From positions 310,001 to 374,000 of the forward strand of contig NZ_BMRM01000001.1 of assembly GCF_014648635.1 (NCBI RefSeq): a stretch of DNA of 64,000 bases. The letters run 5' to 3'. The notes below the pieces were generated by a model. That model was not told where the DNA came from. It saw only the letters and a list, made by a program, of their open reading frames with translations, and made no database searches. Below are positions 1 to 9,554 of the stretch, piece after piece; the stretch's first letter is position 1, and each line of letters opens with the position of its first letter. The position numbers and the translations under genes were made by a program. The DNA comes from Streptomyces cinerochromogenes (GTDB lineage: Bacteria > Actinomycetota > Actinomycetes > Streptomycetales > Streptomycetaceae).

Positions 1-288
1 GACCGGGTCACCGACGCGGCCCGGCACCCGTACACCCGCGCCCTGTTCTCGGCCACGCCCGGTCTGCTGGACCCGATCGACCCGATCCCGCTGACCGGGC
101 CGGTGCCGTCGGCGACCCGCCCGCCGAGCGGCTGCCCGTTCCGCACCCGCTGCTGGAAGGCGGACGGGGTCTGCGCCGGGTCGATGCCCGACTTCTCGGC
201 CGCGTCACGGCCCGGACACCGCTACCGGTGTCACCATCCTGTGGAGGAGGACCAGCCGACCCGAGACCTAGCCCGCCAGGAGCCGTGA
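1..288 (+). CDS. Peptide-type ABC transporter ATPase, C-terminal part
   Basis: Only the last 95 codons lie in the window; the gene begins upstream. The visible part has the sequence RHPYTRALF and later CPFRTRCW, the C-terminal signature of the ATPase subunits of dipeptide/oligopeptide ABC importers (OppD/OppF, DppD/DppF), where this tail follows the nucleotide-binding domain. Such proteins hydrolyse ATP on the cytoplasmic face to drive uptake of peptides, nickel or some sugars; the substrate cannot be told from this fragment. The stop overlaps the start of the following DapA-family gene (TGATG at 286-290), so the two are very probably co-transcribed and translationally coupled, linking import to an aldolase or lyase step. 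Confidence 0.85.
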   Translation, partial: DRVTDAARHPYTRALFSATPGLLDPIDPIPLTGPVPSATRPPSGCPFRTRCWKADGVCAGSMPDFSAASRPGHRYRCHHPVEEDQPTRDLARQEP

Positions 289-1244
289 TGACGTTCCCCG
301 CCCCGCTGACCGGTGTCGTCCCGCCCGTCTGCACGCCCCTGACACCGGAGCGCGAGGTGGACGTGCCCTCGCTGCTGCGGCTGGTCGACTTCCTGGTGGA
401 GGCCGGGGTGCACGGGCTGTTCCTGCTGGGCTCGACGTCGGAGGCGGCCTTTCTGACGGACGTCCAGCGCCGGCGGGTGGTGGAGGCCGTCACCGGGCAC
501 GTGGGCGGTCAGCTGCCCGTGCTCGCCGGTGCCATCGACATGACGACCCCGCGTGTCCTGGACCATGTCCGGGCGGTCACGTCGGCCGGCGCGCAGGCCG
601 TCGTCGTCACCGCCCCCTTCTACGCCCGCACCCATCCCGCCGAGATCGTCCACCACTACCGCCGGGTCGCCGCCGCCAGCCCGGTCCCGGTGATCGCCTA
701 CGACATCCCGGTCGCCGTGCACACCAAGCTCCCCGCCGAGCTGGTGCTGGGGCTCGCCGGGGACGGGGTGCTGGCCGGGATCAAGGACTCCAGCGGGGAT
801 CTGGCGGCGTTCCGTGAGGTCGTCACGGGGGCCAGGGCCCACGCCGGGTTCAGCGTGCTGACCGGTTCGGAGCTGGTGGCCGACGCGGCGCTGGCGCTGG
901 GCGCGGACGGGGCGGTGCCGGGCCTGGCCAACGTCGACCCGCACGGGTACGTCCGTCTGTACCGCCTGTGCCGGGCGGGCGACCAGGACGGGGCGCGGGC
1001 CGAACAGGAGCGGCTGTGCGCCCTGTTCGGGATGGTGGGCGCCGGGGATCCCGCGCGGATGGGCGGCAGCTCGTCGGCGCTGGGCGCGTTCAAGGCGGCG
1101 CTGCACCTGCGCGGGATCATCGACTGCCCGGTGACCGCGGAGCCGCAGGTCCCGTTGTCCGGCGCGGAGGTCGAGCAGGTCGGCAAGTTCCTGGCGGCGG
1201 CCGGACTGCTGGGGCTCGGGGCGCAGGGGACGCACCGGCACTGA
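288..1244 (+). CDS. DapA/N-acetylneuraminate lyase-family aldolase
   Basis: A 318-residue class I aldolase-fold protein, the usual family length. The family landmarks are present: GSTSE near residues 48-52 (carboxylate-binding loop), Tyr138 in the YDIP segment, and Lys166 in GIKDSSGD as the Schiff-base lysine. The family includes dihydrodipicolinate synthase, N-acetylneuraminate lyase and several sugar-acid aldolases or dehydratases; the exact substrate is not readable. The start is the ATG that overlaps the upstream ABC ATPase stop, preceded by AGGAG at 278-282. An essential DapA would normally sit elsewhere, so the transporter coupling favours a catabolic role. A secreted sialidase is encoded about 1.4 kb away on the other strand, which makes a sialic-acid-like substrate conceivable but unproven. 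Confidence 0.85.
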   Translation: MTFPAPLTGVVPPVCTPLTPEREVDVPSLLRLVDFLVEAGVHGLFLLGSTSEAAFLTDVQRRRVVEAVTGHVGGQLPVLAGAIDMTTPRVLDHVRAVTSAGAQAVVVTAPFYARTHPAEIVHHYRRVAAASPVPVIAYDIPVAVHTKLPAELVLGLAGDGVLAGIKDSSGDLAAFREVVTGARAHAGFSVLTGSELVADAALALGADGAVPGLANVDPHGYVRLYRLCRAGDQDGARAEQERLCALFGMVGAGDPARMGGSSSALGAFKAALHLRGIIDCPVTAEPQVPLSGAEVEQVGKFLAAAGLLGLGAQGTHRH

Positions 1245-1253
1245 GGGCGGCGG

Positions 1254-2198
1254 TCACGGTGTGGGCCGGGCGTCCCGGCGCAGCTGCTGCAGCTGACGGT
1301 GGATCGCCCAGGCGTCCGCGACCGGGCCCACGTGCCCCAGCTTGTCGGGGTTGCCCACCAGCCGGATCGCGTGGATCCGTCCGTCGAGCACGTCGAGGGC
1401 CAGGGTCTGGAGCACCTTGCCGTCCCGGTCGCGGAAGATGGCGCCGGGCTGGCCGTTGATCTCGTGGGTCTGGAAGGTCGCGTCGACCAGGGCCAGCTGG
1501 GCGATGACGGAGCCGAGCAGCCGGGCCACCTTGTCGGCGCCGAGGACGGTCCGGGCCAGCTGCGGCGACTTGCCGCCGCCGTCGCCGACCATCGACGCGT
1601 CGGCGGCGAGCAGGTCCTGCAGCCCGGTGACGTCGCCTTCGCGGAGGGCGTCGAAGAACCGGGACGCCAGTTCCTCCCGTGCGGTGCGGTCGGCCTCGAA
1701 GCGGGGCCGGCCCTCGGTCATGTGGCGGCGGGCCCGCACCGCGAGCTGGCGGCAGGCGGCCTCCGAGCGGCCGACGGCCGAGGCGATCTCGGGGAAGCCG
1801 AAGTCGAACACCTCGCGCAGCACGAACACGGCCCGCTCCAGCGGGCTGAGCCGTTCGAGGAGGAGCAGGGCGGCCAGGGACACCGAGTCGGCCAGCTCCG
1901 CCGAGCGCGCCGGGTCCTCGTAGGGGTCGGCGAGCAGCGGCTCCGGGAACCACGGTCCCACGTACGCCTCCCGCCGGACGCGGGCCGAGCGCAGCACGTC
2001 GATGGAGAGCCGGGTCACCGTGGCCGACAGGAAGGCCCTGACCGACCGGGGTTCGGTCGGGGAGTCGACGTAGCGCAGCCAGGTCTCCTGGACGGCGTCC
2101 TCGGCCTCGCTGACGCTGCCGAGGATCCGGTAGGCGATCGAGAACAGCAGGGGCCGCAGCTCCTGGAACTCCTCGGTCCTGGTCCTGGTCGTACTCAT
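1254..2198 (-). CDS. ECF41-type RNA polymerase sigma factor (SigJ-like)
   Basis: A 314-residue extracytoplasmic-function sigma factor. Sigma regions 2 and 4 occupy about residues 10-165, and the rest is a SnoaL-like extension. Three ECF41 hallmarks are visible: a WFPEP linker (residues 83-87), DGGGK (206-210) and NPDKL (283-287). In ECF41 factors the C-terminal extension takes the place of a separate anti-sigma factor and tunes activity. The ATG overlaps the stop of the DoxX gene by four bases (ATGA), so the two form an operon. A promoter matching the ECF41 consensus lies upstream of doxX, suggesting positive autoregulation. The inducing signal is unknown. Confidence 0.93.
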   Translation of the reverse strand: MSTTRTRTEEFQELRPLLFSIAYRILGSVSEAEDAVQETWLRYVDSPTEPRSVRAFLSATVTRLSIDVLRSARVRREAYVGPWFPEPLLADPYEDPARSAELADSVSLAALLLLERLSPLERAVFVLREVFDFGFPEIASAVGRSEAACRQLAVRARRHMTEGRPRFEADRTAREELASRFFDALREGDVTGLQDLLAADASMVGDGGGKSPQLARTVLGADKVARLLGSVIAQLALVDATFQTHEINGQPGAIFRDRDGKVLQTLALDVLDGRIHAIRLVGNPDKLGHVGPVADAWAIHRQLQQLRRDARPTP

Positions 2199-2560
2199 GT
2201 GAAGCGCCCCCCTGCGACGAATGCGGCCAGTGCGAAATAGACGACGTTCAGCAGCACGAGCGCGAACTCGCCGCGCCGCCCGTGTGTGATCATCGCACCG
2301 GCCATCAGGAGCATCCAGCAGATCGCGGTCACCGGCACCAGTACCGGTGCGACACCGAGCGCGGCGGGCAGGACCAGTCCCGCCGCGGCCAGCAGCTCCA
2401 GCACCCCGAGTGTCTTCACGAAGCCGGCGCCGACCTCGCCGGTCCACCCCCCGCCGTGCACGGCGGCCAGCCTCTCCCTCGGCACCAACGTCTTGGTGAC
2501 GCCTCCGAGCAGGGCCACGGCGGCCAGCAGTCCGGCGGCGATCCACAGGACCAGGTTCAT
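2195..2560 (-). CDS. DoxX-family membrane protein
   Basis: A small integral membrane protein of 121 residues with about four hydrophobic segments and the GGVTKTL / HGGGWTGEVGAG pattern of DoxX/DoxD-like proteins. DoxX-like proteins are typical genomic partners of ECF41 sigma factors, alongside carboxymuconolactone decarboxylases and oxidoreductases; their biochemical role in actinobacteria is unclear, perhaps in redox or thiol stress. Two in-frame ATGs exist, at 2566 and 2560. AGGAG lies three bases before the first and nine before the second, so the second is preferred here. It is the first gene of a two-gene operon with the sigma factor. Confidence 0.82.
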   Translation of the reverse strand: MNLVLWIAAGLLAAVALLGGVTKTLVPRERLAAVHGGGWTGEVGAGFVKTLGVLELLAAAGLVLPAALGVAPVLVPVTAICWMLLMAGAMITHGRRGEFALVLLNVVYFALAAFVAGGRFT

Positions 2561-2602
2561 CGTCATCCACTCCTCGTACCGGTCGGTGCGTGCACCCCGT
2601 AC

Positions 2603-2630
2603 GACGAGACAGCCGGGCGCGGCTGTGACA
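2603..2630 (-). promoter_or_regulatory. Candidate ECF41-dependent promoter of the doxX-sigma operon
   Basis: On the minus strand TGTCACA (2624-2630) is followed after 17 bases by CGTC (2603-2606). The published ECF41 consensus is TGTCACA, a spacer of about 16, then CGTC. The site lies about 43 bases before the doxX start, a sensible 5' leader length, and the operon encodes an ECF41 sigma factor, so autoregulation is likely. Confidence 0.72.
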
Positions 2631-2640
2631 CCCGGGGCCG

Positions 2641-3828
2641 TCAGGGCAGCTGGATCCTGCGGAACTCCAGCGTCTCGTACGGGCTTTGCCGTCCGGTCTC
2701 GTAGAGGACGCCGATGGTGCCGGGGGTGAGCTGGACGAGGTCGGAGTAGGCGGCCGGGCGGTCGGAGAGGGTGCGGAGCCTGGTGAAGGTGCGTCCGGCG
2801 TCCGTGCTGGCCCACAGGGCGAGGGCGCGGCGGGCGTCCGGTACGGAGGGCGCGGAGAACAGCAGGGGCGCGCCGGGGCCGCGGGCCTGGAGGACGCTGC
2901 CCTGGACCACGGGGACGGCGTTCAGGGCCGGCTGGGCGGTGAAGGGGCGGTCCAGGGTGCGGCCGCCGTCGCCCGAGTAGGTGTCGAGGCGGTTGCCGGG
3001 GGCGGTGCCGTTCTGGTCGCGGGCGGCGAGGTAGACGCGGCCGTCGGGGAGCTGGGCGGCGCTGGTCTCGTTGGTGTTGGTGCGGCCGTCGTGGGTGTCG
3101 TCGGTGAAGCCGAGGTGCCAGGTGAGGCCGAGGTCGTCGCTGTAGAGGGCGTGGCCGCCGTAGTACCTGGGTTCCTGGCCGGTGTCGGGGGAGCCGGGCG
3201 GCGGGGCCGCGGAGTGGTCGGCGGGGATCAGGAGGCGGCCGGTGCGGGGGCCGTGGGTGAAGGCGAGGGCGTGGCCGGGGCCGGTGGCGTACCAGCGCCA
3301 GCCCGGCCGGGTCACCTGGGCGGTGATGTCGCGGGGGGCGGTGAAGTGGCGGCCGTCGTCCCGGCTGTGCTGCACGTAGACCCGGCGGCCCTGCCGCGGG
3401 GTGACCTGGCCGCGCATGATCTGCGCCTCCGTCACCGTCCCGCTGTTGGCGCAGGTCACCAGGACGATCGCGCCGGTGTGCGGGTCGGTCACGGGTGCCG
3501 GGTTGCCCCGGGTGTGCCCGTGTCCGGCGGCCACGACGGTCAGCGGGCCCCAGGTGCAGCCGCCGTCGGTGGAGCGGCGCAGGACGACGTCGATGTCCCC
3601 GGTGTCCGCGGGACCGGAGCGGCGGCCCTCGGCGAAGGCGAGGACCGTGCCCTGCCGGGTCGTCACCACGGCCGGGATGCGGTAGACGGCGTAGCCGCCC
3701 TGCCCGGAGACGTAGGGCACGGAGGAGTCGCAGCCGCCGGTCGCGGGCGCGGCGTGCGCGGGCGGCCGGGCGGCGAGCGAGGCGAGGAGCACCAGGCCGG
3801 TGAGGAGCGAGCGGCTGCGCGGGGTCAC
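2641..3828 (-). CDS. Secreted exo-alpha-sialidase (GH33, BNR repeats)
   Basis: A 395-residue protein with a Sec signal peptide (basic MTPRSR start, hydrophobic core, AHA-A cleavage region near residue 27). The YRIP motif at residues 49-52 carries the first arginine of the sialidase triad. EGRR follows at 67-70, and several Asp-boxes are readable (STDGGCTW, SRDDGRHF, SDDLGLTW, STDAGRTF), the repeat of the six-bladed propeller. A YETG near the C terminus fits the Tyr/Glu catalytic pair. GH33 enzymes release terminal sialic acids from glycoconjugates outside the cell. The GTG start has a Shine-Dalgarno-like AGGGA directly against it, and no other in-frame start follows the upstream stop. It is divergent from the DapA/ABC pair, so a shared pathway is only a guess. 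Confidence 0.9.
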   Translation of the reverse strand: MTPRSRSLLTGLVLLASLAARPPAHAAPATGGCDSSVPYVSGQGGYAVYRIPAVVTTRQGTVLAFAEGRRSGPADTGDIDVVLRRSTDGGCTWGPLTVVAAGHGHTRGNPAPVTDPHTGAIVLVTCANSGTVTEAQIMRGQVTPRQGRRVYVQHSRDDGRHFTAPRDITAQVTRPGWRWYATGPGHALAFTHGPRTGRLLIPADHSAAPPPGSPDTGQEPRYYGGHALYSDDLGLTWHLGFTDDTHDGRTNTNETSAAQLPDGRVYLAARDQNGTAPGNRLDTYSGDGGRTLDRPFTAQPALNAVPVVQGSVLQARGPGAPLLFSAPSVPDARRALALWASTDAGRTFTRLRTLSDRPAAYSDLVQLTPGTIGVLYETGRQSPYETLEFRRIQLP

Positions 3829-3878
3829 TCCCTGAGGCTGCCCGCGCTCGCCGGGGCGGTCTTACTCCGTACGGGTGG

Positions 3879-4574
3879 TCAGGACGGGGTGCGGGCCGCG
3901 GCCAGCAGGCGGGTGACGTCGTCGGAGCAGATGGTGAGGGCCGCGCCGACGGTGGCGAGGGCGTCGCGTTCGGCGGGGGTGTAGGGGCCGTCGGCGAGGG
4001 CGATGCGGGCGCCCTGGAGGAGCAGGGACTCGCGGCCGGCCGGGGCGAGGTGCGGGGCCAGCGGGTCCAGGGCCTCGTGCAGCTCTATGGTCAGCCCGGC
4101 CCCGCACGGCTGCTCGAAGTAGCGGCCGGTGTCGGCGGCGAGGGCCTCGACCAGGGCGGCCAGCTGGTCCTCGGTGCAGTCGGCGAAGCCGGCCGCGCGG
4201 ACCGCGGTGGCGGCCGTCTCCAGGGCCGTGCGGGAGCCGGTGCCGCCCGCGGCGAGCACGGCGAGGGCGACGGTGTGCACGGCGTCGCGGAGCATCGCGG
4301 AGAAGCGGCGGGTGGTGGGGTGGTCCAGCACCTCGGTGCCGAAGTGGTGTCCGCAGGCCGCGCACTCCACCACCGGTCCGGTGGTCCCGCGCGGCAGCAC
4401 CGGCACGCCGAGCAGGGTGAGCCGGCGGCGGCCGGTGAGGCGCTGGTAGTTGCGGTCGCCGCCGCAGCCGGGGCAGTAGAACTCGCCGTCCGAGACGGGT
4501 GTCCACACGGTGCGGGTGCCCAGGATGCGCACAGCCCTGGTGGCACGGCCGTCTCGTCCCCGTACTGGCAGCAC
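3879..4574 (-). CDS. TerB-like protein with N-terminal zinc ribbon
   Basis: A 231-residue soluble protein. Residues about 30-75 carry two CxxC knuckles (CPGCGGDRNY and CAACGHHF), indicating a zinc ribbon. The remainder is an all-helical acidic domain of the TerB/tellurite-resistance type, with TPAERDALATVG near the end. The GTG start at 4574 is chosen because GGAGGT lies five bases before it; a longer frame reaching 4685 lacks such a site. It appears monocistronic, between the sialidase and leuA. TerB domains occur in phage, stress and membrane-associated systems, but no precise role can be given for this stand-alone form. Confidence 0.75.
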   Translation of the reverse strand: MLPVRGRDGRATRAVRILGTRTVWTPVSDGEFYCPGCGGDRNYQRLTGRRRLTLLGVPVLPRGTTGPVVECAACGHHFGTEVLDHPTTRRFSAMLRDAVHTVALAVLAAGGTGSRTALETAATAVRAAGFADCTEDQLAALVEALAADTGRYFEQPCGAGLTIELHEALDPLAPHLAPAGRESLLLQGARIALADGPYTPAERDALATVGAALTICSDDVTRLLAAARTPS

Positions 4575-4701
4575 GTCGCACCTCCGTAACGGCGCGGCAA
4601 CATCGCCGCGCTGGCGTGATGTTAGCCACATCGGCGAGGCGGAGTCAGTACCCCGTGAGAGACCTTTCCGTGACCTGAGGGGCACGATGGCCGATACATG
4701 A

Positions 4702-4739
4702 CGGCGCCCCGACCGCTGTGTTCCGCGGTCGGGGCGCCG
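4702..4739. terminator. Strong hairpin terminator after leuA
   Basis: A perfect 15-bp inverted repeat (4702-4716 with 4725-4739) with an 8-base loop. It begins just past the leuA stop and is well placed to end leuA transcription. It lacks a T-run, as is common in Streptomyces, and could work in both directions. Confidence 0.8.
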
Positions 4740-4760
4740 AAAGTGCCGGTCGGACGGGGT

Positions 4761-6497
<1,737 letters not shown>

Positions 6498-6523
6498 TCA
6501 GGATGTCCGGTATCCGAGTGGAC

Positions 6524-6589
6524 GGCCGACGACGCAACGCCGAGCTCCGCGGGGAGGGAGTCGGCCTCGACTACAGGCCCTCGCCGCGG
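6524..6589 (-). promoter_or_regulatory. leuA leader: mutually exclusive RNA pairings
   Basis: Two competing pairings can be drawn in the leuA leader. Arm 6578-6589, inside the leader peptide gene, pairs with 6547-6558 at 11 of 12 positions. Arm 6560-6566 pairs with 6524-6530 at 7 of 7. The 3' arm of the first lies in the loop of the second, so they exclude each other or form a pseudoknot. Ribosome position on the Leu codons could choose between them. No T-run is present, so control may act on translation or through Rho. Confidence 0.55.
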
Positions 6590-6618
6590 CAGCTAAGAAG
6601 AAGCAGCCAGAAACGCAT
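6571..6618 (-). CDS. leuA leader peptide (MRFWLLLLSCRGEGL)
   Basis: A 15-codon open frame 88 bases upstream of leuA, with GGAG four bases before its ATG. It holds four successive Leu codons, CTG CTT CTT CTT. CTT is rarely used in high-GC actinobacteria, so the ribosome should be sensitive to charged tRNA-Leu. It is too short for ordinary gene finders. Leucine leader peptides before leuA have been described comparatively in actinobacteria. The minus-strand TAGGCT ten bases before the ATG is a possible -10 box, giving a very short untranslated leader. Confidence 0.82.
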   Translation of the reverse strand: MRFWLLLLSCRGEGL

Positions 6619-6821
6619 GATGCTCCGCAGCCTAGCCGAGCCGTTCCGGGTGCGCGGGCCTGTCCCAGTATGCGGGACCGCACGGCGAAAAGGGACAAAA
6701 AGTGCGCCGCACCACATCGCCGTACCACAGCGTCACGGACCGTGGCGCTCCCTGTCCCGGTATTTCACCAATCATGGTGGCACCTAGTGACATCGGCGTT
6801 ACGCAGTGCGATGGTGCGGAC

Positions 6822-7892
6822 ATGACGACCAACGGGGGCTTCCAGCCCGTCTTCTGCACGATCGTCCCGCCGCACGTCCTCGACAGGCTCGCCCGTCACG
6901 AGGACCCCGCGCTCTCCGGCCCGGCCCGCCGGTCCCTGGAGCACGACGCCTACCAGCGCACCAAGCGCCGCCTGACCACGGTGCTCGGCGCGCCCGCCGT
7001 CGCCCCGCCCGCCGGTGCCGCCGCCGACCAGCCGCACCGCACCGTCTACGACGCCGAGCACACCCAGGACCTGCCCGGCACCAAGGTCCGCGAGGAGGGC
7101 TCCGACCCCGGCTCCGACGCCACCGTCAACCGCGCCTACGCGGGCCTCGGCGCCACCTTCGAGCTGTACCTGAAGGCCTACGGCCGGCACTCCATCGACG
7201 ACAACGGGATGCCGCTGGACGCCACCGTGCACTTCGGCGAGAACTACGACAACGCCTTCTGGAACGGCGAGCAGATGGTGTTCGGCGACGGCGACAACGA
7301 GATCTTCCTCGACTTCACCATCCCGGTCGACGTCATCGGGCACGAGCTGACCCACGGCGTCACCCAGCATACCGCCAACCTGACCTACTTCGGCCAGCCC
7401 GGCGCGCTCAACGAGTCGCTCTCCGATGTCTTCGGCTCGCTGATCAAGCAGTACACGCTGGGCCAGACCGCGGCCGAGGCCGACTGGCTGATCGGCGCGG
7501 GCCTGCTCGCCCCGCGCGTCACCGGGGTGGCCCTGCGCTCGATGAAGGCCCCGGGCACGGCGTACGACGACGACGTCCTCGGCAAGGACCCGCAGCCGGC
7601 CAAGATGGAGGACTACGTCCGCACCGGCCGCGACAACGGCGGCGTGCACATCAACTCCGGCATCCCCAACCACGCCTTCTACCTGGCCGCCACCGCCCTC
7701 GGCGGCTACGCCTGGGAGAAGGCGGGGCAGGTCTGGTACGACGTGCTGACCGGCGGCGAGCTGAAGGAGGACGCCCTCTTCGCCGACTTCGCCACACTGA
7801 CGGTGAAGGCGGCCCGGGAGCGGTACGGCGCCGGGGGCGAACTCCAGGCCGTGCAGAAGGCGTGGGAACAGGTAGGGGTGCGGACGCTGTAG
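6822..7892 (+). CDS. Protealysin-like M4 (thermolysin-family) metalloprotease
   Basis: A 356-residue zinc protease. The N-terminal 50 residues (CTIVPPHVLDRLA onward) match the short protealysin-type propeptide. The catalytic domain has HELTH with His174, Glu175 and His178, the third zinc ligand Glu198 in NESLSDVFG, and GVHINSGIPNHAFY with the proton-donor histidine. No signal peptide is seen, as in protealysin, so it is probably made as a cytoplasmic proenzyme. The ATG at 6822 gives the standard propeptide start, but its Shine-Dalgarno is poor; a longer frame would begin near 6774. It is followed 21 bases later by an emfourin-like inhibitor gene, the usual protealysin operon arrangement. Confidence 0.92.
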   Translation: MTTNGGFQPVFCTIVPPHVLDRLARHEDPALSGPARRSLEHDAYQRTKRRLTTVLGAPAVAPPAGAAADQPHRTVYDAEHTQDLPGTKVREEGSDPGSDATVNRAYAGLGATFELYLKAYGRHSIDDNGMPLDATVHFGENYDNAFWNGEQMVFGDGDNEIFLDFTIPVDVIGHELTHGVTQHTANLTYFGQPGALNESLSDVFGSLIKQYTLGQTAAEADWLIGAGLLAPRVTGVALRSMKAPGTAYDDDVLGKDPQPAKMEDYVRTGRDNGGVHINSGIPNHAFYLAATALGGYAWEKAGQVWYDVLTGGELKEDALFADFATLTVKAARERYGAGGELQAVQKAWEQVGVRTL

Positions 7893-7913
7893 TTCCGTAC
7901 TAGACACGGACCC

Positions 7914-8180
7914 ATGCGGATTCGAGTGCGACGCACGGGTGGTTTCGCGGGCATCGAGCGCCGGGCCGAGGTGGACACCTCGGCCCGGCCCGACGCCCCC
8001 GACTGGCAGGCCCTGGCCGGACGCGTCCTCGCGTCCGGCCGGGGCACCCCTCCGGCCGGGGTCCCGGACGGCTTCGCCTACGAGATCTCGGTGGACGGCC
8101 GCACGGTGTACGCGGCGGACCCCCGACTCAGCGAGGACGAACGGGAGTTGGTGTCCAGGGTGCTGAAGGAGGGTGCCTGA
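7914..8180 (+). CDS. Emfourin-like inhibitor of the neighbouring M4 protease
   Basis: An 88-residue protein beginning MRIRVRRTGGFAGI, with a conserved-looking FAYEISVDGRTVY core. Size, the basic beta-strand with TGGF at the start, and position right after a protealysin-like gene match emfourin, the protein inhibitor encoded beside protealysin-type proteases. It would bind the active protease and protect cytoplasmic proteins. The gap to the protease stop is 21 bases with only a weak GGA ribosome site, so co-transcription is expected. The assignment rests on context and the N-terminal motif. Confidence 0.78.
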   Translation: MRIRVRRTGGFAGIERRAEVDTSARPDAPDWQALAGRVLASGRGTPPAGVPDGFAYEISVDGRTVYAADPRLSEDERELVSRVLKEGA

Positions 8181-8237
8181 CGGCCGCTTCGCGCAGGGGC
8201 GTTGACTTCCGTTACCGCCGGTACGGATGATCCGCCC

Positions 8238-9554
8238 ATGGCGACTGACGCAGGCACCCCGGTCCCCCGGTTCCCGCCCGGCTTCCTGTGGGGCGTGTCG
8301 ACCTCGGCCCACCAGATCGAAGGCGCGGCCGAGGAGCGGGAGCCGTCCGTGTGGGACGTGTTCACGGCCGCGCCCGGCCGGGTGAAGGACGGCTCGACGG
8401 CGGCGGTGGCCTGCGACCACTACCACCGCTACCGGGAGGACGTGGCCCTCCTCGCCGGCCTCGGCGTGGACGCGTACCGCTTCTCGGTCTCCTGGCCGAG
8501 GGTGAACTCCCCCGGCGGCCTGGACTTCTACGACCGGCTGGTGGACGAGCTGTGCGCGGCGGGCGTCCGCCCGGTCCCGACCCTCTTCCACTGGGACCTG
8601 CCGGCGGACCTGGACTGGCTGGACCGGGACACGGCGGCCCGGTTCGCCGACCACGTGACGGTGGTCGCGGACCGGCTCGGCGACCGGGTACGGAAGTGGA
8701 TCACCCTCAACGAGCCCGCCGAGCACACGCTGCTCGGGCACGCCCTGGGGGCCCACGCCCCCGGCCGGCAGCTGCTCTTCGACGCCCTCCCGGTCGCCCA
8801 CCACCAGCTCCTCGCGCACGGCCTCGCGGTACGGGCGCTGCGCGCGGCCGGCGCGGGAGACATCGGCATCGCCAACTCCCACGGCCCCACCTGGCCCGCC
8901 TCACGGGAGCAGGCGGACCTGGAGGCGGCCGGCTTCTACGACGTCCTCCTCAACCGCCTCTTCGCCGAGCCGGTCATCCTGGGCGAGTACCCCGAGGGCA
9001 TGGGCGCCCTGATGCCGGGGGACGTGGAGGCCGACCTGAAGGTGATCGCCGAACCGGTCGACTGGTACGGGATCAACTACTACGCCCCGACGCAGGTCGG
9101 CGCCCCGCAGGGCGGCGACACCGAGTACGGCGGCCTGACGATGCCGGCCGGGCTCCCCTTCTCGGTCCGCCGGATCGAGGGCCGCCCGGTGACGGACTTC
9201 GGCTGGCCGGTCGTGCCGGAGGGCCTGACGGAACTGCTCACCGGCTTCCGCGAGCGCTACGGCGACCGGCTCCCGCCCGTCGTCATCACCGAGAACGGCT
9301 GCTCCTACGAGGGCGTGGACGACCAGGACCGGATCGCCTACCTGGACGCCCACATCCGGGCCCTGCACCGGGCGGTCGAGGCCGGCGTCGACGTGCGCGG
9401 CTACTTCGTGTGGTCGCTGATGGACAACTTCGAGTGGGCCGAGGGCTACGCCCGCAGGTTCGGCCTGGTGCACGTGGACTTCGAGACGCTGCGGCGGACA
9501 CCGAAGGCGTCGTACCGCTGGTTCCGGGACGTGCTGCGGGAGCAGGGCTCCTAG
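8238..9554 (+). CDS. GH1 beta-glucosidase
   Basis: A 438-residue (beta/alpha)8-barrel glycosidase without signal peptide. The acid/base Glu159 sits in TLNEP and the nucleophile Glu352 in ITENG, with WSLMDNFEWAEGY as the substrate-binding segment. It cleaves terminal beta-linked glucose or related sugars from oligosaccharides taken up by the cell. No Shine-Dalgarno precedes the ATG. TTGACT (8202-8207), an 18-base spacer and GATGAT (8226-8231) place a transcription start at the ATG itself, suggesting a leaderless mRNA. The stop overlaps the convergent epimerase stop by four bases (CTAG). Confidence 0.95.
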   Translation: MATDAGTPVPRFPPGFLWGVSTSAHQIEGAAEEREPSVWDVFTAAPGRVKDGSTAAVACDHYHRYREDVALLAGLGVDAYRFSVSWPRVNSPGGLDFYDRLVDELCAAGVRPVPTLFHWDLPADLDWLDRDTAARFADHVTVVADRLGDRVRKWITLNEPAEHTLLGHALGAHAPGRQLLFDALPVAHHQLLAHGLAVRALRAAGAGDIGIANSHGPTWPASREQADLEAAGFYDVLLNRLFAEPVILGEYPEGMGALMPGDVEADLKVIAEPVDWYGINYYAPTQVGAPQGGDTEYGGLTMPAGLPFSVRRIEGRPVTDFGWPVVPEGLTELLTGFRERYGDRLPPVVITENGCSYEGVDDQDRIAYLDAHIRALHRAVEAGVDVRGYFVWSLMDNFEWAEGYARRFGLVHVDFETLRRTPKASYRWFRDVLREQGS

